Below, in pieces: positions 59,810 through 64,000 of a DNA stretch of 64,000 nt. This DNA is from Larix kaempferi (Eukaryota > Streptophyta > Pinopsida > Pinales > Pinaceae), in contig BSBM01000092.1 in assembly GCA_027924585.1 (NCBI GenBank), positions 11,593,501 to 11,657,500 on the forward strand, given 5' to 3'. The position numbers and the translations under genes are program-made. How positions within the stretch are numbered: the first letter of the stretch is position 1; each line of letters begins with the position of its first letter. Below the pieces are notes generated by a model that did not search any database, had not been told where the DNA came from, and saw only the letters and a list, made by a program, of their open reading frames with translations.

Positions 59810-59822
59810 GTTCTAATAACAC
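59810..59822 (-). promoter_or_regulatory. Primer-binding site of G2 (decayed)
   Basis: On the minus strand TGTTATTAGAAC lies a few bases after the LTR end. It differs from TGGTATCAGAGC at three positions, and the next bases (ATGGTCC) fit the usual context. Confidence 0.55.
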
Positions 59823-59827
59823 TTTAA

Positions 59828-61522
59828 TGCACCCAAACCGGAGTTAGGCACACCAACTTAGAATTGACTAGTTTCGGACTAAAAGTTTAATTTTTGTCCC
59901 AAACACCGCTAGACCTTTATTAATTTTTCCAAGAAGGCATTCAAGGGCATATACAAACTCTATACAACTAGATCCACAAAACAAAAATTTTATAGACTTG
60001 ACTTAAGGATTTACTTCGACAGTTTGCACATTCGGGAGTGCATCACACCTGGGAAAGGCCATAGTTTCGGACTAGAAGTTTAATTTTTGTCCCAAACACC
60101 GCTAGACCTTTATTAATTTTTCCAAGAAGGCATTCAAGGGCATATACAAACTCTATACAACTAGATCCACAAAACAAAAATTTTATAGACTTGACTTAAG
60201 GATTTACTTCGACAGTTTGCACATTCGGGAGTGCATCACACCTGGGAAAGGCCATAGTGACCAGAGGCAATGTCCCTGGGAATTATGTGGAACATTCGTT
60301 GCTTATGGTGTGATAATTGAAGAAAATCAATCGTATTATAGATTGATATTTCATATCTGGAAACTTATGCAGCTTAGTAAATTCAAAACAGTGGAAATCC
60401 AGGAACTAGACTCAAACCTAGGTGCTCAACTTCAAAAATTGCACTCCCAACATTGTTTTCTTTCCAGGATTCCAAACACCAAAAAAAAGTTTCGAATTTC
60501 CTCACTAACACTTGGGATCGACCCTAACACACCCTAACTGAGACAAATTACCCACAGACTGATTTCTGGAAACATCTGAAGCTGAATCATGACACAAAAA
60601 ATATTGTAATTGCAGATTTTTTCAAGGAGATTTAACAATAACAATTAGACAGGAAGCTAATGGAAAATCACACTAAGATTTTATTACTAAAGGAAGGGAA
60701 CATGATGTACATTCATGGCTTCTCAAGAAGCTTCAAATCACAATAAATTCTAATATAACAATAACCACATAAACTCAGAATATTGACATATAAGAGATGA
60801 TAAATAAACTGCTCCATGAAAATATTTCTTCTTCACAATACTTGGACTCCCAAAATGTAAATCGATCCAAACTTGATATTAGCCACCATCATACCCACAA
60901 AATACTTTAAAGGATGCAATGAATATCCATGGAAAGAACTCTATGTTCTCTCTCTCAATTTCCAGCTGAAGGATCTCACAATCTCTCAACTAGATCACTA
61001 GTTGGAAAGGGGCACATCTCCCAATGCTAGCAAGGGGCACATCACCCAAGCTATGAAAAGCGCAAAGCTCTTCAATTCAAATGAAAAATGGCCAAAATAT
61101 CCCCACTAGAGCGCTCGTGCCTCTTTTATTAACTTATGTTGCCTTTCTTTCCTCCTAGAACCTGCTTTCTTAGAATTTGAGCCCTATATGTTTGAAGGAA
61201 ACTTTGGTGAGTTGTTTGCACATGTGGACCCATTCTCTCTCATCAAGTGTTCCCTCCTTGGCTAATTTTGGATCCTGTAGTTTTTAGTGAGATTCCTTTG
61301 TGATTTATTTTTGTTACTATTCCTTCTTGAGCCTTATTAGCAAAAATATGGAAGCTTCTGTCTTTTTTGCTTTTATGTTGTTTTCCTGCTTTATACTGCT
61401 TTCCTGCTTTTCCTACTTTTAGTTGTTTTTCCTCAGATTTCTTGAAGGAATAAACTCATATGATCTTATCCATCTTCCTATGCACCCTATTGAGCCACCA
61501 TGGAGCCACCAAGGAGGGGGCA
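59828..61522 (-). repeat. LTR of G2, shared by two partial copies (about 1.7 kb)
   Basis: Bounded on the minus strand by a polypurine tract (GAGTGGGGAGGACTTAA) then TGCCCCCTCC at 61522, and by GGTTTGGGTGCA then the PBS at 59828. Contains a TATA-like TTAATAAAAGAGGC near 61120 and a 193-bp internal duplication. Boundaries rest on TG...CA plus flanking polypurine tract and PBS, since no second copy is in the window. Confidence 0.65.
59869..60254. repeat. 193-bp tandem duplication in the G2 LTR
   Basis: Units 59869-60061 and 60062-60254 run from TAGTTTCGGACT to CTGGGAAAGGCCA. One difference (ACTAAAAG versus ACTAGAAG) was noticed, so the duplication is very recent compared with the decay of the coding parts. 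Confidence 0.95.
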
Positions 61523-61541
61523 TTAAGTCCTCCCCACTCAA
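61523..61541 (-). promoter_or_regulatory. Polypurine tract of G2
   Basis: Minus-strand TTGAGTGGGGAGGACTTAA ends where the LTR begins with TG. Confidence 0.6.
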
Positions 61542-61554
61542 TACTGCTTGTCCT

Positions 61555-62900
61555 CAAGACCGCTTGTCCTCAAGCAGTTGCAATCTTGGATGTTGTAAAA
61601 CCTAATCACCTTGCCATGTTGCATCTTCACTTGGTAAATATTTCCACTGAACCATGTACTCTATGATGATCCTATTTCTCAACTTCCTCTCTCTTATCTG
61701 CAGAATCCTTTCTAGCACTAGAATCAATTGTTTTCATCATCCAGCGGGGTAGCTCTGCTAAAAATGTCACATGTTGGCCAATTGCTTTCTTAAGACAGGA
61801 AAAATGAAACACATTATGTATCTTGCTTCCTTGTGGAAGCTCCAACTCATAAGTTGCTTCTCCAATTTTCCGCACAATTCTATAAGGACCATAGAACCTT
61901 GGTTTTAACTTTTTAGCCCCCTTTCCTTTCAATGAAGATTGTTTGTATGGATGCAACCTCAAATACACCAAATCATTCACTTGAAAGATGTGTTATGTCC
62001 TGCTCCTATCTGCATACATTTTATGTTGATTTTGAGTTGTCTGCAAGTTGTCCTTCAATGCTTTCAAAATCTATTCACTTTCTTGAATCCATTATTTTGC
62101 CTTTGGTGCTCTACAATCTCCAAAAATATGATCAACATAGGTGGAAGCTTCATATCCATACAAGGCTTTGAAGAGATACATTATAATAGACATGTGATAA
62201 TATGTGTTGTAGCAAAATTCACCCAAATGCAACCATCTAATCCAAGTCTTTTGCTGCCTTGTAAAATAATTTCTTAGATATCCTTCCAGCCATTGATTGG
62301 CTCTCTCAGTTTGTCCATCAGTTTGAGGATGGTAGCTTGTACTAAGATCCAAACTTGTTCCTACCAATTTAAACAATTCTTGCCAAAAATCACTTGTAAA
62401 CTTATTATCTTTGTCACTGATTATGGTTTTTGGTAATCCATGTAATCGGAATATTTCTTTAAAGAAAAGACCAACAACTTGGGCTGCTGAGTTAGTAGAT
62501 GGAACAGCAAAGAAATGTGCAAACTTAGTAAGTCTATCTAACACAAAAAATATGCAATCCTTTCCTTGTACCTTTGGCAAACCAATGATGAAGTCCATTG
62601 AAAGGCTTTCCCACTTTTGCTCCGGAATCAGTAGTGGTTGTAGTATTCCAGCAGGATATATATGCTCTATTTTATTTTGTTGGCATGTGTTGCACTCTCT
62701 CACATGCATTAGTACATCATTCTTGAGGCCTTTCCATGAGACCCTCTCTCTAACCTTCCTGTAAGTCTTCAAGTAACCAGGGTGACCAACTAGGGGTGAA
62801 TCATGAGCAGCTTCCATAACCTTCTTCTTCAATACTGATCTTGGCACTAAATAGATTTTGTCTTTGTATTGATCATCTTAAATTAATCCATCCAGTCGCT
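61555..62900 (-). pseudogene. G2 integrase with chromodomain, nearly intact
   Basis: An open frame of 251 codons (62847-62092) holds the HHCC finger (HDSPLVGHPGYLKTY, CNTCQQNK) and all three core acids (SMDFIIGLP, IISDKDNKFTS, QTDGQTERANQ). After one or two breaks the frame resumes (VNDLVYLRLHPYKQSSLKGK, FYGPYRIVRKIGEATYELEL, HNVFHFSCLKKA). A shifted frame near 61570-61650 reads IEYMVQWKYLPSEDATW, a chromodomain that would direct integration to marked chromatin. It is less damaged than G1 integrase. The RNase H end seems to lie between 62900 and 62998, then sequence changes. Confidence 0.85.
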
Positions 62901-63000
62901 CACATGCAAATTTATTTTTAGATAACTCTACTGCTAATTGAGCCTTCCAATCAACAAGAACTTTCATTAAAGAAACAGTTGGTTTCCTAGAAAGTGTTAG

Positions 63001-64000
63001 AAAAAACAGGATCGTGGAGCAATAACAATAAACAAGATGCAAATACAATCACACAAACACATTACAAAAGAGACACCAATATATCGTGGTTCACCGAAGA
63101 TGGGCTACGTCCACACTGAAATTGCCAGTCCTTATTATTATACCATCCAACAACTGAAGGGATACAACCTGCAGCACATCCGTTGCACTTCCTCTTCAAT
63201 GTCTCACAGTCTCTCTTCACGATATCAGAGATCTTTACAATTCGTAATACCTAATACATCAACCCTAGCCGTATTACAATGTCTTTCTTATAAAGGGAAA
63301 ATGCAAAGGGAAAATACCACAGGTTACCCAAAACCATGGGCCCGTAATCTGTTGGCGAAACAGCCCAAAAATTCCCTTCGGGGGCCCGCTGGCCCCGTGC
63401 CCCCAATCAGGGGAGTGCAAACATTCCCCCAGACCCCCTGGGGAGCGTGCCGGGATCGTAACCAAACCTAGGGTACAAACAAGGTTGAATCATCATCTAT
63501 GAGACTGGAAGATCAGGCTCCACAACCAACAATATCCCACTTGGAGACTAATCACAGCAACTCCACCACTGCTGTGTAGGGTCCGTCCAGTTGAGTAGGT
63601 GACTTTTTTTTTGTACTACTAACTTTCGTAGTAAGGGTGTCACACAGTTTTCTAAGCATTACCATAACAACAATTTCTCGGCGAGGATTCCTCATCAAAT
63701 AAATCAACTAAGGGTCTCGACTAAATAATGAATTTCGCAAAGGTTGTTAATAACGAGTTCACAAGGTAGTCATTTCTGCAATGTTCATCTAAACACATCT
63801 ATTCTTCCTTATAACCAACTAATGTAATTGACAGCAACTTCATTAAATCTAAAGTGCTCATATCTACCAATAGATAACTTATATTTATAACACAAATCAA
63901 AGTAATTCATACTGAACTAAGAGGTAACAATTTGATTCTCAAACACATTGTAAACCATATTACTTCTATAATCTAATCATGGAAGATGTATTTACCAATT
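63001..64000. other. LTR-like sequence of another retroelement, partial
   Basis: Abuts the chromovirus at about 63000. On the minus strand a TATA-like CTTTATAAGAAAGAC is near 63285. A GC-rich block (63340-63460) with runs of G and C stands out from the AT-rich surroundings. No coding domain is recognised. The element runs out of the window, so class and ends are unknown. Confidence 0.35.

Larger units (their letters stand above)
52290..62998 (-). mobile_element. Chromovirus (Ty3/Gypsy) G2: integrase-LTR-gag-protease arrangement, split by G1
   Basis: Minus-strand order is integrase plus chromodomain (62860-61560), polypurine tract, LTR (61522-59828), PBS, gag (59760-58540), protease (58330-58287, continuing 52568-52290 beyond G1). 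Integrase normally lies at the 3' end and gag at the 5' end. This is therefore the junction of two copies sharing one LTR, both same-oriented and both incomplete: the upstream copy lost everything before integrase, the downstream copy everything after protease. Confidence 0.75.

Overview
The window reads as nuclear DNA of a seed plant with a large, repeat-choked genome. The evidence is spliced gene structure with canonical GT/AG introns, one plant LisH/CTLH family gene, plant-type Copia, Gypsy (chromovirus), LINE and hAT elements, very long LTRs, and multi-level nesting of old, stop-riddled copies. A conifer or other gymnosperm would fit, but that is inference. There is no bacterial, organellar or plasmid signature, no tRNA or rRNA gene and no CRISPR array.

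Only one host gene is well supported: five phase-consistent minus-strand exons (16272-18087) of a LisH-CTLH-CRA (RanBPM/GID8-like) protein. Its first and last exons are not identified. A fresh 74-bp tandem duplication has copied one of its 3' splice sites.

Layout. 1-6053: AT-rich DNA with small tandem and foldback repeats and LTR-like sequence, no convincing gene. 6054-14718: 5'-truncated Copia element (C2, minus strand) split by a 4.56-kb LTR (S-A). 14720-15975: direct, inverted and tandem repeats. 16272-18087: host gene. 18908-31000: remains of a LINE ORF1 split by a three-level nest: T2 (19677-30768) contains S-B (20395-28291), which contains T1 (20540-23856). Each level has a recognisable 5-bp target-site duplication (TSD). 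31373-39240: hAT transposon with terminal inverted repeats and a perfect 8-bp TSD, cut by S-C (32839-37072). 39750-42140: LINE ORF2 (endonuclease end, reverse transcriptase), interrupted by Copia C3, whose 5' LTR starts at 42142. C3 carries T3 (42912-47351), an unidentified segment with a dense array of short hairpins (47477-47794), a truncated T4 (48297-~49800), and its own gag/protease/integrase remains up to 51564. A very short LTR plus primer-binding site (PBS) follows at 51565. ~52290-62998: minus-strand chromovirus in the order integrase-LTR-gag-protease, split by a complete Gypsy element G1 (52569-58286) with both LTRs. 63001-64000: LTR-like sequence of another element.

Two LTR families are defined here from sequence alone. 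S is about 4.2-4.6 kb with ends TGTTATCAC...GTGATAACA. T is about 3.2-4.4 kb and usually starts TGTTAYC and ends in CA or a decayed form of it. All six copies with both ends visible are flanked by 5-bp duplications and contain no internal coding region, so they look like solo LTRs (or non-autonomous units) of very large-LTR elements. Removing them restores interrupted reading frames in Copia C2, the LINE ORF1 and the hAT transposase, which confirms the boundaries. Protein-level calls come from reading motifs; no database search was possible.
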